Shown piece after piece: positions 1 to 8,100 of a stretch of DNA of 64,000 nucleotides (position 1 is the stretch's first letter; each line of letters opens with the position of its first letter). Location of the stretch: the NCBI RefSeq assembly GCF_000739775.1, contig NZ_BBJH01000019.1, positions 1 through 64,000 on the forward strand. The letters run 5' to 3'. The DNA comes from Paraburkholderia heleia NBRC 101817 (lineage in GTDB: Bacteria; Pseudomonadota; Gammaproteobacteria; Burkholderiales; Burkholderiaceae). The notes under the pieces are model-generated. The model had not been told where the DNA came from, did no database searches, and saw nothing but the letters and a program-made list of their open reading frames with translations. Both the position numbers and the translations under genes were made by a program.

Positions 1-196
1 CGGCGTCGGATGGCCCGTCAAGGCGGGAGGCGACCATTCCATCTATAAAGCGACTACAAACAAAACTGCGATAATTTATCTTATGTTAAATATCTAAAAT
101 CCACAGATAGCGTCACCTTGCAAGTCTTCTCGCCCGTCCGCAACCCGGTCCCGATAGTCCTCAATCATTGGGCCGATTGCCTGCATCGCTTGCTCA

Positions 197-474
197 TTAA
201 GCCAGTGGCCGCCGTTCCTGCTCGATCCACATTTCCCGGTCGGCGCCTCGCTGCTGAAACGCGCCATGCGTGCACCAGCGCGCATCGACTTTCTCGCCGC
301 CGGGCACCTGCGCTGCCGTGACTCGCCGCGTTGCTTTGCTCTAACAGAAAAGAAAAGCTCCCCAAGCGGCGCTTCGATACGCCAGATATCCGCGTGTTTC
401 GCGCGTTGCACTCGCAGTGAGAGTGCAACCCAGTAAAAGCCCTGGTCGGTTACCTCAATGCCGCGCAGTATCAT
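197..474 (-). pseudogene. Possible frameshifted small hypothetical gene
   Basis: Reading leftward from an ATG at 474 gives a protein-like start (MILRGIEVTDQGFYWVALSL) running to about GELFFS. Shortly after, that frame becomes Arg/Ser-rich, while another frame reads convincingly (VTAAQVPGGEKVDARW and on to EMWIEQERRPLA), with G/C-ending codons, and stops at 197. The switch must lie between about 320 and 341, because the second frame has a stop at 341-343. If not frameshifted, the first frame stays open to a stop at 94. No clear Shine-Dalgarno precedes the ATG and I do not recognise a family. Positions 1-196 hold nothing else I can name; about 44-112 is distinctly AT-rich. Confidence 0.3.
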
Positions 475-488
475 CGAGTCACATTTAT

Positions 489-514
489 AGAACGTTGTTC
501 TGTCAGAAAGAACG
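489..514. promoter_or_regulatory. Candidate IclR-type operator upstream of the acid-catabolism operon
   Basis: A 5+3+5 dyad AGAAC-GTT-GTTCT occupies 489-501, and its half-site AGAACG recurs at 509-514, exactly 20 bp from the first copy. It lies 36-61 bp before the transporter ATG at 550. IclR-family regulators often bind repeated half-sites near the start of the operon they control, and the only local regulator is the IclR gene at 4130-4900. Assignment to that regulator is inference. Confidence 0.4.
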
Positions 515-549
515 ATTAGACACGCAAACGAAGCGTTCAGGAGATTCCG

Positions 550-1989
550 ATGTCCAGCTTGCCAATCGGAGCGACGCGTGCGTCGCCCCGGGACCATGCC
601 GCCGCGCCTGCCAGTGCGGCCGAGATCAACGCGCGCATTGATCGCCTGCCGGCGACGCGCACTATCTGGACGCTCGTGCTCCTGCTTTCGTTGGGGGGCT
701 GGTTTGAGTTCTACGACTTGTTTTTCACGGCCTATGTCGGGCCAGGCCTTGTGAAGAGCGGGCTCTATTCGACCACCACGGCTTCGTTCTTCGGCTTCTC
801 GGGTCTCGGCGCATTCGTGGCGGCGTCGTTCGCGGGGCTCTTCATCGGCACGTTCTGCCTGACCGGTCTTGCCGACCGCTATGGCCGCCGTACCCTGTTC
901 ACTGCATCGCTGCTTTGGTATTCGGTTGCGACCTGCATCATGGCGCTGCAGACAAGCGCGCCCGGCATCAGCCTGTGGCGCCTCATCGCGGGCATTGGCG
1001 TCGGGGTCGAACTCGTCACCATCGACACCTATGTGAGCGAACTCGTGCCCAAGCACATGCGCGGTCGCGCGTTTGCGTTCGTGCATCTGGTGCAGTACAC
1101 AGCCGTGCCGGCCGTCGCGTTGCTCGCGTGGTGGTTCGTGCCGCGCGCGCCGCTCGGCTTCGACGGCTGGCGCTGGGTCGTGATGTTCGGCGCGTTCGGC
1201 GCGCTCATTGCCTGGGCGATCCGCCGCCGCGTGCCCGAGAGCGCGCGCTGGCTCGCCCAGCGCGGCCGCACCGAGGAGGCCGCGCGCATTCTCGCGAGGC
1301 TCGAAGCGAAGATCGAGGCGCAGCATGGGCGCCCGCTGTCCGCGCCCGTCGTCGAATCGGCCGGCGCGCAAACACTCGTCAAGGCGCGCTTCGCCGAGAT
1401 CTGGCAGCCGCCTTACCGTCGCCGCACGGTCACGCTGCTCGTCTTCAATCTGTTTCAGGCTATCGGCTTCTATGGCTTCGCCTCGTGGGTGCCGACGCTC
1501 CTCGTTTCCAAGGGCATCGCGGTCACGCACAGCCTGCTCTACTCGTTCGTGATCGCCGCGTCGAATCCGTTCGGTCCGCTGCTCGGCATGGCAATTGCCG
1601 ACCGCATCGAACGCAAGACGCTCGTCGTGCTCTCCGCGCTCGCCATCGCCGTCTGCGGCACGCTGTTCGCCATGCAAACGTCGGCCGGCATGCTCATGTT
1701 CCTCGGCGTGCTCATCACGCTTGGCGGCACGCTGCTCTCGGTCGGCTATCACGCATACCAGGTCGAGCTGTTCCCCACTCGCATGCGCGCCACGGCCGTT
1801 GGCTTCGTTTATTCGATGTCGCGCCTCTCCGCGATGTTCTCGGGCTTCATGATCGCGTTCGCGCTGCGCCACTTCGGTGTGCCAGGCGTTTTCGCGCTGA
1901 TCACGGGCGCAATGATCGTGGTGATGGCGGCCATTGGCATCTTCGGGCCGCGCACGAAAAATCGCGCGCTCGACGACATCTCCCGCTAA
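550..1989 (+). CDS. MFS transporter, metabolite:H+ symporter type
   Basis: Twelve-helix major facilitator permease of 479 residues in the inner membrane. The first helix carries WFEFYDLFF (about 51-59), typical of the organic-acid/aromatic-acid symporter branch, and the conserved loop 2-3 motif reads ADRYGRR (about 108-114) with a weaker repeat, ADRIERK, in the second half. The ATG at 550 has AGGAGA at 539-544. It is the first gene of an apparent operon with a CoA-transferase and a citryl-CoA-lyase-like enzyme, so it probably imports the carboxylic acid that those enzymes activate and cleave. The substrate cannot be read from sequence; a sugar is less likely given the partners. Confidence 0.85.
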   Translation: MSSLPIGATRASPRDHAAAPASAAEINARIDRLPATRTIWTLVLLLSLGGWFEFYDLFFTAYVGPGLVKSGLYSTTTASFFGFSGLGAFVAASFAGLFIGTFCLTGLADRYGRRTLFTASLLWYSVATCIMALQTSAPGISLWRLIAGIGVGVELVTIDTYVSELVPKHMRGRAFAFVHLVQYTAVPAVALLAWWFVPRAPLGFDGWRWVVMFGAFGALIAWAIRRRVPESARWLAQRGRTEEAARILARLEAKIEAQHGRPLSAPVVESAGAQTLVKARFAEIWQPPYRRRTVTLLVFNLFQAIGFYGFASWVPTLLVSKGIAVTHSLLYSFVIAASNPFGPLLGMAIADRIERKTLVVLSALAIAVCGTLFAMQTSAGMLMFLGVLITLGGTLLSVGYHAYQVELFPTRMRATAVGFVYSMSRLSAMFSGFMIAFALRHFGVPGVFALITGAMIVVMAAIGIFGPRTKNRALDDISR

Positions 1990-2013
1990 TTGATTCAATA
2001 TGAGGCTGTCACC

Positions 2014-3210
2014 ATGCTCCCGTTAGCCGGCGTGCGCGTCCTGGATCTGTCGAATGTGCTCGCGGGTCCGTTCTGCGCCTATCAACTCGCGCTCTTCGGC
2101 GCCGAAGTCACCAAGGTCGAGCATCCCGAAGGCGGCGACCTTGCGCGGCGCCTCGGAGCCGACAAGGACGCCGCTGCGCGCAATATGGGCGCGTCGTTCG
2201 TGGCCGTGAATGCGGGCAAGCGCTCGATCACGCTGAACCTGAAGGACCCGCGCGGCAAGGCCATTCTGCTCGATCTGGTGCGTCACGCCGAGGTCCTCGT
2301 CGAAAACTTCCGCCCCGGCGTGATGGAGCGCCTCGAACTCGGCTACGATCAGTTATCCAAAGTGAATCCCGCATTGGTCTACTGCGCGATTTCCGGTTTC
2401 GGCGACGAGGGCGAGTTGTCGCGCCGCCCCGCTTACGACCAGATTGTTCAGGGCATGTCCGGCGTGATGAGCGTGACGGGCGACGCGCACAGCGCGCCGC
2501 TGCGCGTGGGCTACCCCGTCTCCGATACGGTGGGCGGCCTCACTGCCGCATTCGGCATTTGCGCGGCGCTCGTCGACGCACGCACGAGCGGCCGCGGGCG
2601 GCGCCTCGACGTTTCGATGCTCGAAGCCACGCTCGCGACCATGGGCTGGGTCGTATCGAACTATCTGAACGCCGGAGTCGAGCCCGCACCGATGGGTAAC
2701 GAGAATTTCACGGCGGCACCCTCGGGCACCTTCCGCACCGGTGCAGGGCTGCTCAATATCGCGGCAAACGAAGCGCGCCAGTTCGAAAGCCTGTGCGAGG
2801 CGATCGGCCGCCCGGACCTGCCGCGCGACGAGCGGTTTGCCGCGCGCGATACGCGCAAGCAGTATCGCGAAGCGCTCAAGGCCGAGATCGAAACCGCGCT
2901 CGCCGCAGACAGCGCGGCCAACTGGGAAACGCGCCTGCTCGAGCGCGGCGTGCCCGTGGGCCGCGTGCTCTCGGTGCCCGAAATCCTCGCGCATCCGCAT
3001 CTGGCCGAACGGCGCTTCATACGCGAGTTCGAGGCGGCACAGGGCGAAGCCGCGCAACGCGTGACGCGCGCGGGCCTGCGGCTCGCCGATGCCGACGCCG
3101 CGCCCGCCACGCCCGCGCCGACGCTCGGCGCCCACACGCGCGAAACACTTGCACAACTCGGTTACGAAGCCGCCCAAATCGACGCCCTCCACCAGGGCGG
3201 AGTGATCTGA
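2014..3210 (+). CDS. CaiB/BaiF family (class III) CoA-transferase
   Basis: 398 residues, the usual length for class III CoA-transferases, which move CoA from an acyl-CoA donor to a free acid. It begins with the family signature LAGVRVLDLSNVLAGPFCA, and the catalytic aspartate is expected in RPAYDQIVQGMSG (Asp about 142). The frame is open from a TTG at 1990, but the ATG at 2014, with GAGG 8 bases upstream, places the canonical start correctly. It begins 24 bases after the transporter stop and ends 2 bases before the next gene, so all three are co-transcribed. The inferred role is making the CoA thioester that the following lyase cleaves. Donor and acceptor are unknown. Confidence 0.9.
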   Translation: MLPLAGVRVLDLSNVLAGPFCAYQLALFGAEVTKVEHPEGGDLARRLGADKDAAARNMGASFVAVNAGKRSITLNLKDPRGKAILLDLVRHAEVLVENFRPGVMERLELGYDQLSKVNPALVYCAISGFGDEGELSRRPAYDQIVQGMSGVMSVTGDAHSAPLRVGYPVSDTVGGLTAAFGICAALVDARTSGRGRRLDVSMLEATLATMGWVVSNYLNAGVEPAPMGNENFTAAPSGTFRTGAGLLNIAANEARQFESLCEAIGRPDLPRDERFAARDTRKQYREALKAEIETALAADSAANWETRLLERGVPVGRVLSVPEILAHPHLAERRFIREFEAAQGEAAQRVTRAGLRLADADAAPATPAPTLGAHTRETLAQLGYEAAQIDALHQGGVI

Positions 3211-3212
3211 TC

Positions 3213-4055
3213 ATGCCGACGACGAATACGACCACGCCCGATCTCGCCGCCCTTTGCGCCGACTACTGGAGCACCTCGATCATCGACATCCATCCGGGCT
3301 CGATCAAGGTGCGCGGCTATCCGATCCAGGAACTGATCGGCAACGTGAGTTTTCCGCAGATGATCTGGCTGATGCTGCGCGGCGAGCTGCCCGGCGACGA
3401 GGAGGCGACGCTGCTCGAAGCGGCGCTCGTGGCCTCGGTCGATCACGGGCCGCATGCGCCTTCAATCGCGATCTCGCGCATGGCCACGAGCTGCGGCTTG
3501 CCTATCAACGGTGCCATGGCGTCCGCGCTCAACGCACTCGACGACGTGCACGGCGGCGCCGGCCAGCAGGCAGTCGAACTCTATGCCGACATCGCCGCTC
3601 GCATCGTGGCAGGCACCTCGTTCGAAGCGGCAGTCGAAGCGGGCGTAGACGAATTCATCGCCGCTCACGGCAAGTATCTGCCGGGCTTCGGCCATCGCTT
3701 TCACCCGGTCGATCCGCGCGCAGGACGGCTGCTCGCCCTCGTCGATGCGCGTGTGGCGTCCGGCACGATCAAGGGCCGCTATGCCGCGATTGCGCGCGGC
3801 ATCGAAGCCTTGCTGAAGAAGCGCAAGGACCGGCCCGTGCCGATGAATATCGACGGCGTAACGGCCGTTATCTACGCCGAACTGGGCTTTGCGCCCGAAC
3901 TGGCGCGCGGCGTGTTCTGCCTCTCGCGTGCGGTGGGCATCCTTGCGCATGCGTGGGAGCAGCGCGGGCGCGGCGAGCGCAACAAGGGACCCATGCCGCG
4001 CCAGATTCCGTATGCCTATACTGGCGCGCCTGAGCGGCATCTGGAGCAGTCCTGA
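3213..4055 (+). CDS. Citryl-CoA lyase-like protein of the citrate synthase superfamily
   Basis: 280 residues, shorter than citrate synthase (about 430) and similar to stand-alone citryl-CoA lyases or the lyase domain of ATP-citrate lyase. Citrate-synthase-type catalytic positions are visible: His in SVDHGPH (about 78), His in GFGHRFHPVDPRA (about 161) and Asp in MNIDGVTAV (about 214). Such enzymes split a 3-hydroxyacyl-CoA such as citryl-CoA into acetyl-CoA and a 2-oxo acid. Directly downstream of a CoA-transferase, it suggests activation of an acid followed by retro-Claisen cleavage. Citrate, citramalate or a methylated analogue are all possible. The start at 3213 follows the previous stop by 2 bases. 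Confidence 0.8.
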   Translation: MPTTNTTTPDLAALCADYWSTSIIDIHPGSIKVRGYPIQELIGNVSFPQMIWLMLRGELPGDEEATLLEAALVASVDHGPHAPSIAISRMATSCGLPINGAMASALNALDDVHGGAGQQAVELYADIAARIVAGTSFEAAVEAGVDEFIAAHGKYLPGFGHRFHPVDPRAGRLLALVDARVASGTIKGRYAAIARGIEALLKKRKDRPVPMNIDGVTAVIYAELGFAPELARGVFCLSRAVGILAHAWEQRGRGERNKGPMPRQIPYAYTGAPERHLEQS

Positions 4056-4129
4056 TCAACGTGCCGTGAAAGCACGTGTGTGCAAGCGGCGTCTTGCGCC
4101 CGCGGCGTTTGCACCAGCCGCACGCAGCT

Positions 4130-4900
4130 TCAGGCGTCCTGGCGTGTGTGCGCAGCGTGCGCACGCCGGGCGGCGCGCAGCGCGCGCGAGTCGCCGCCCA
4201 GCGCGTCGGTAGCGCGTATCGCGCAATCGAACAGTGCATCGAGATGGCGCTCGACGAACGCCCCGTCGATGCGCGAACTCGGCCCGGCGAGCGTGAGCAC
4301 GCCGCGCAAGGCATCGTGAACGCCGAATACGGGCATGGACACGCCTGCGGTTTCGCGGTCGCGCTCCCCGATCGAGATGCAGTAGAAGTCGTGACGAATG
4401 GTCTCGAATGGCTCGCCCGGCTCGCCGCTGAATGCCAGCAGCGCGCGACCGCCAGATCCGCTTTCGAGCGGCAGCACGTCGCCTTCGCGCACATGGTGGC
4501 GCACTACATGATGGGAATCGACACGATGCAGGCACACGCGCACCGTGTTGTCACGCACGTAGAACGAAACGCTCTCCCCGCTCGCTGCCGCCAGATCACG
4601 CATGAGCGGCAGCAGAATGTCGCCCATGTTGAGGCTTCGCTGGTAGAGCGCGCCCAGCGCGAACGTGGCGGGGCCGAGCTGGTAGCGGCCGTCGTCGAGG
4701 CGCAGCAGCAGGCGATGCTGTATCAGCGCGCCGGCGAGCCGCAGCAACGTGCTTTTATAGAGGCCCGTGCGCGCCGCGAGTTCGGCGAGCGTGAGCGCGC
4801 TGTCTGCTGGTCGAAACGCAAACAGGATGGCACACGCGCGGTCGATGACAGCGACACCTTCTTCTTTCTTGACCGTACCAGCCGGGTCTTGCGCAGGCAT
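4130..4900 (-). CDS. IclR family transcriptional regulator
   Basis: 256 residues. An N-terminal winged helix-turn-helix lies at about 36-60 (LTLAELAARTGLYKSTLLRL) and is followed by the IclR effector domain with SGSGGRALLAF and a C-terminal region near SMPVFG. It is convergent with the transporter/CoA-transferase/lyase operon and separated from it by 74 bp, so it is the natural candidate regulator; a repeated AGAACG dyad sits before that operon. No good ribosome-binding site precedes the ATG at 4900. The convergent gap holds a small hairpin (ACGTGC at 59-64 of the 4.0 kb block paired with GCACGT 7 bases on) without a T-tract. Confidence 0.9.
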   Translation of the reverse strand: MPAQDPAGTVKKEEGVAVIDRACAILFAFRPADSALTLAELAARTGLYKSTLLRLAGALIQHRLLLRLDDGRYQLGPATFALGALYQRSLNMGDILLPLMRDLAAASGESVSFYVRDNTVRVCLHRVDSHHVVRHHVREGDVLPLESGSGGRALLAFSGEPGEPFETIRHDFYCISIGERDRETAGVSMPVFGVHDALRGVLTLAGPSSRIDGAFVERHLDALFDCAIRATDALGGDSRALRAARRAHAAHTRQDA

Positions 4901-5020
4901 GAATGGAAAACGCGGGGATTGGGAATGCGTTCGATTTTACGCGACTTGCCGGCTTCCGGGTGCGGCTGCCGCCCTCACCTTCGGCTCCACCCTTGTTGCT
5001 CGATACACGTTTCGCGCGCG

Positions 5021-6058
5021 TTACTTTGCCCGCGCCACCGAATCGCGCATCGTCACGCTCACCGGGAACGTCCGCTCGATCGGCCACTGCGTGCCGTAGC
5101 ACTGGTTGATGAGCCAGCGCACCGCGTTGCGCGTGAGTTCCGCGGTGGGAATGTGCACCGAGGTCAGTGCCGGCGCCATGTAGGCCGCCGAATAGTCGTC
5201 GTCGTAGCCGATCACCGAAACGTCGTGGGGCACGCGCAACCCTGCCTGATGCAGGCGCGCGAGCGCACTCATGGCCATCGTGTCGTTCGCGCAGAATAAC
5301 CCGGTGAAGCGGTGCTTGCGTTCGAGGAGCGTCCCGGCCGCCACATAGCCGCCTTCGGGCGAGAAGTCCGAGACGATATGCGGCACGGTTCTACGCTCGA
5401 TGCCGTGACGCGCCAGCTCGGCGAAGAAGCCATGCAGACGCGCCGCATTGTCCGATGACGTGGACGGGCCGCCGATCACCGCAAGCTCGCGATGGCCGTG
5501 CTCGATCAGCGTGCGGGCAGCCATCTCGCCGCCGTGAAAGTGATCGGCGCAAAACGACGCTTCGGGCAACTGATCGAATGAGCGATTCAGGAAGGCCATG
5601 CGCGGGTGCATGGCGTGCAGCATCTGCAGGTCGTCGTCGTACAGATCGTGGCTGATGACGACCACGCCGTCGCAATCGCGGCCAATCAGGAAACGCACGG
5701 CCTCGATGGCCTGCTCGCGCGGCGAGGCTTCGCCGCAACCGGTGGCCACCACCACATGGCGCCGCACGGCACGCAGCTGCGTATCGGTTTCCTTCAGGAT
5801 GGTGCCGTAGTACGAACCAAAAAACGTCGGTACGAAGATACCGATGATGCCGAGCGACTTCGTGGCCATCGCCCGGCCGATGGACGAAGGCCGGAAATTG
5901 AGCTGCTCGATCGCAGCCTGCACGCGCGCGGCCGCGTCCGCCGACACCGGACCGTTGCCCGATATCGCCCGCGAAGCCGTCGAAAGGCCCACACCGGCCA
6001 GCGCCGCCACGTCTTTCAGGGTCGCCACGTTCCTGGTCTCTCTTTCTTTGTCGGTCAT
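5021..6058 (-). CDS. LacI family repressor of the beta-glucoside operon
   Basis: 345 residues. A LacI helix-turn-helix lies near the N-terminus (ATLKDVAALAGVGLSTASRA, about 11-30), then the hinge NFRPSSIGRAMATK and a periplasmic-binding-protein-like core beginning LGIIGIFVPTFFGSYYG. The ATG at 6058 starts 5 bases after the ATPase stop; the frame is open further upstream but that would overlap the ATPase gene and add a non-homologous leader. As the last gene of the glucosidase/ABC operon it is probably the local repressor, acting at the palindrome at 12003-12018 and responding to an imported glucoside. The second-last helix sequence GLSTASR is slightly atypical. Confidence 0.88.
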   Translation of the reverse strand: MTDKERETRNVATLKDVAALAGVGLSTASRAISGNGPVSADAAARVQAAIEQLNFRPSSIGRAMATKSLGIIGIFVPTFFGSYYGTILKETDTQLRAVRRHVVVATGCGEASPREQAIEAVRFLIGRDCDGVVVISHDLYDDDLQMLHAMHPRMAFLNRSFDQLPEASFCADHFHGGEMAARTLIEHGHRELAVIGGPSTSSDNAARLHGFFAELARHGIERRTVPHIVSDFSPEGGYVAAGTLLERKHRFTGLFCANDTMAMSALARLHQAGLRVPHDVSVIGYDDDYSAAYMAPALTSVHIPTAELTRNAVRWLINQCYGTQWPIERTFPVSVTMRDSVARAK

Positions 6059-6063
6059 GCGCA

Positions 6064-7161
6064 TCAAATCCGCGCGCCGGTTTCCTCGTCGAACAGCGAG
6101 ACATGCGCACCGTCGATGGAGAACGGCACCGCCGCCCCACTCGCAAGCGGCGCCTTGTCCTGATCGATCGACGCGATCAGCCCCCCCTGATGCTCGATCC
6201 ACAGGACACGATGATTGCCCATGGGCTCCACCAGCGTCAAGCGGCCTTCCCACGTCGTTTCATGCGCTCGCGCAGCACTGCCCGAGCGCACGTCTTCCGG
6301 GCGCACGCCGAGCACGCAGGCGCGCGTCGGATCGGGCGTGCCCTTGAACGCGTAAGCCGAAACATCCACGTCGAGGCCCGGGCCCCGAAAGCGCAGGCGG
6401 CCTTCGTCGGCTTCGAGCCTGCCCCGCAGCAGGTTCATCGGCGGCGCGCCGAGGAAGGTCGCGACGAACAGGTTCTCGGGGCGCGCGTAGACTTCGGCCG
6501 GCGTGCCGAACTGCTGGATCGCCCCGCCCTTCATCACCGCCATGCGCGTGGCAAGCGTCATCGCCTCGACCTGATCGTGCGTCACGTAGATCATCGTCGC
6601 GCCGAGTTGCTGGTGCAGTTGCTTGAGTTCGCGGCGCAGTTCGGTGCGCAACTTGGCGTCGAGATTCGAGAGCGGCTCATCGAACAAGAACACGTCCGCC
6701 TCGCGCACGAGTGCGCGCCCGATCGCCACGCGTTGGCGCTGGCCGCCCGAGAGCTGCGCGGGCTTGCGCGAAAGCAGTGGCCCGAGCTGCAGCATGTCGG
6801 CGGCGCGCTTGACGCGGCGGTCGATCTCCGCCTTCGGCGTGCCATTGATACGCAAGGCGAACGAGAGATTTCGCTCCACGTTCATGGTCGGATAGAGCGC
6901 GTACGACTGGAACACGAGCGCCACGCCCCGATCCTTCGGGTCCGCCCATGTCATGTCCTCGCCGCCGATCTCGATGCTGCCGTCGGTCACGTCGACGAGG
7001 CCCGCAATGCTGTGCAGCAAGGTGGATTTGCCGCAGCCCGAAGGCCCGAGCAGCACGACGAACTCGCCTGCGCGCACATCGAGATCGAGTTCGTCGATCA
7101 CCGTGTTCGCGCCGAGGTCGATGCGCAGATTGCGTACGGAAACGTTCGTGAGGTTGCCCAT
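6064..7161 (-). CDS. Sugar ABC transporter ATP-binding protein (UgpC/MalK type)
   Basis: 365 residues, a normal MalK/UgpC length. Walker A is GPSGCGKSTLL (about 38-48), the signature LSGGQRQRVAIGRAL, Walker B VFLFDEPLSNLDAKLR, and the switch histidine is in YVTHDQVEAMTLA. The C-terminal TOBE/regulatory region includes VLGVRPEDVR. It energises import by the two permeases encoded just upstream, with a 9-bp gap. ATPases of this type commonly serve carbohydrate importers, and context points to a glucoside or cellobiose-like sugar. Confidence 0.93.
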   Translation of the reverse strand: MGNLTNVSVRNLRIDLGANTVIDELDLDVRAGEFVVLLGPSGCGKSTLLHSIAGLVDVTDGSIEIGGEDMTWADPKDRGVALVFQSYALYPTMNVERNLSFALRINGTPKAEIDRRVKRAADMLQLGPLLSRKPAQLSGGQRQRVAIGRALVREADVFLFDEPLSNLDAKLRTELRRELKQLHQQLGATMIYVTHDQVEAMTLATRMAVMKGGAIQQFGTPAEVYARPENLFVATFLGAPPMNLLRGRLEADEGRLRFRGPGLDVDVSAYAFKGTPDPTRACVLGVRPEDVRSGSAARAHETTWEGRLTLVEPMGNHRVLWIEHQGGLIASIDQDKAPLASGAAVPFSIDGAHVSLFDEETGARI

Positions 7162-7170
7162 GCCCTGCTC

Positions 7171-8100
7171 CTAGCCTTTCACCGCGCCCGAGGCGATGCC
7201 GCGCACGAACCAGCGCCCGGAAATGAAGTAAACCGCGAGCGGCACGGCCGACGTGAGGATCGTCGCGGCCATGTTGACGTTATAGATACGCTCGCCGGTC
7301 GTCGTGTTGATGATGTTGTTCAGCTGCACCGTCATTGGCAGGTTTTTCGTGCCCGCGAACACGAGGCCGAGAATGTAGTCGTTCCAGATGCCGGTGACCT
7401 GCATGATGATCGCCACGACGATGATCGGCACCGACATGGGCAGCATGAGCTGCACGAAGATGCGCCAGAACCCGCCGCCGTCGATGCGCGCGGCCTTGAA
7501 CAGCTCCTGCGGCAAGGACGCGTAGTAGTTGCGGAACAGGAGCGTCATGACCGGCATGCCGAAGATCGTGTGAATCACGACGATGCCCGGCAGCGAACTG
7601 AACAGATGCACGAAGGCCAGTACGCGCACGAGGGGGTACACCATCACCTGCACGGGGATGAAGGCGCCCGCGAACAGGATGCCGAACAGCACGCCCGCGC
7701 CGCGCGGCCGCCAGAACGACAGCGCGTAGCCATTCACGGCACCCACGGCGATGGAGATGGCCGTGCTTGGCACGACGATGCGCACTGAATTCCAGAAGCC
7801 CACGCGAATGCCGTTGCAGTCGAGTCCCGTACACGCGGAGGACCACGCGTCGCGCCACGGCGCGAGCGTGAAATGCAGCGGCAGCGCGAGCAGATGACCG
7901 AGGCGGATCTCGGTCATCGGCTTGACCGAAGTCACCAGCATCACATAGAGCGGCAGCAGGAAAAACAGCGCTGCCGTGAACAGAAACGCATACACGCCGA
8001 GCCGCGCGGGCGTGAAGCGGCTGCGCGGCCTGCGCCGCTTTTGCGCCGCCCGCGCCCGAGCAGGCGTGGGACGCAGCGAATCGGCCATCGGCGTGCTCAT
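7171..8100 (-). CDS. Sugar ABC transporter permease (MalG type)
   Basis: 309 residues with an Arg-rich cytoplasmic N-terminus and about six membrane helices. The inner-membrane component loop (EAA motif) reads LPQELFKAARIDGGGFWRIF, which couples to the ATPase. The ATG at 8100 overlaps the stop of the preceding permease by the ATGA arrangement, implying translational coupling. Although the frame is open further upstream, that extension lies wholly inside the other permease gene. It forms a heterodimeric channel with the product of 8097-9041. Confidence 0.92.
   Translation of the reverse strand: MSTPMADSLRPTPARARAAQKRRRPRSRFTPARLGVYAFLFTAALFFLLPLYVMLVTSVKPMTEIRLGHLLALPLHFTLAPWRDAWSSACTGLDCNGIRVGFWNSVRIVVPSTAISIAVGAVNGYALSFWRPRGAGVLFGILFAGAFIPVQVMVYPLVRVLAFVHLFSSLPGIVVIHTIFGMPVMTLLFRNYYASLPQELFKAARIDGGGFWRIFVQLMLPMSVPIIVVAIIMQVTGIWNDYILGLVFAGTKNLPMTVQLNNIINTTTGERIYNVNMAATILTSAVPLAVYFISGRWFVRGIASGAVKG

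Noticed and set aside
94-1998. A 634-codon open frame antisense to the MFS transporter
   Set aside because: Arg/His/Glu-rich composition with no family resemblance; typical antisense shadow in GC-rich DNA, except for the possible remnant at its end.
6103-7788. A 561-codon frame antisense to the ATPase and permease genes
   Set aside because: Composition is low-complexity His/Arg/Glu and it overlaps well-supported genes entirely.
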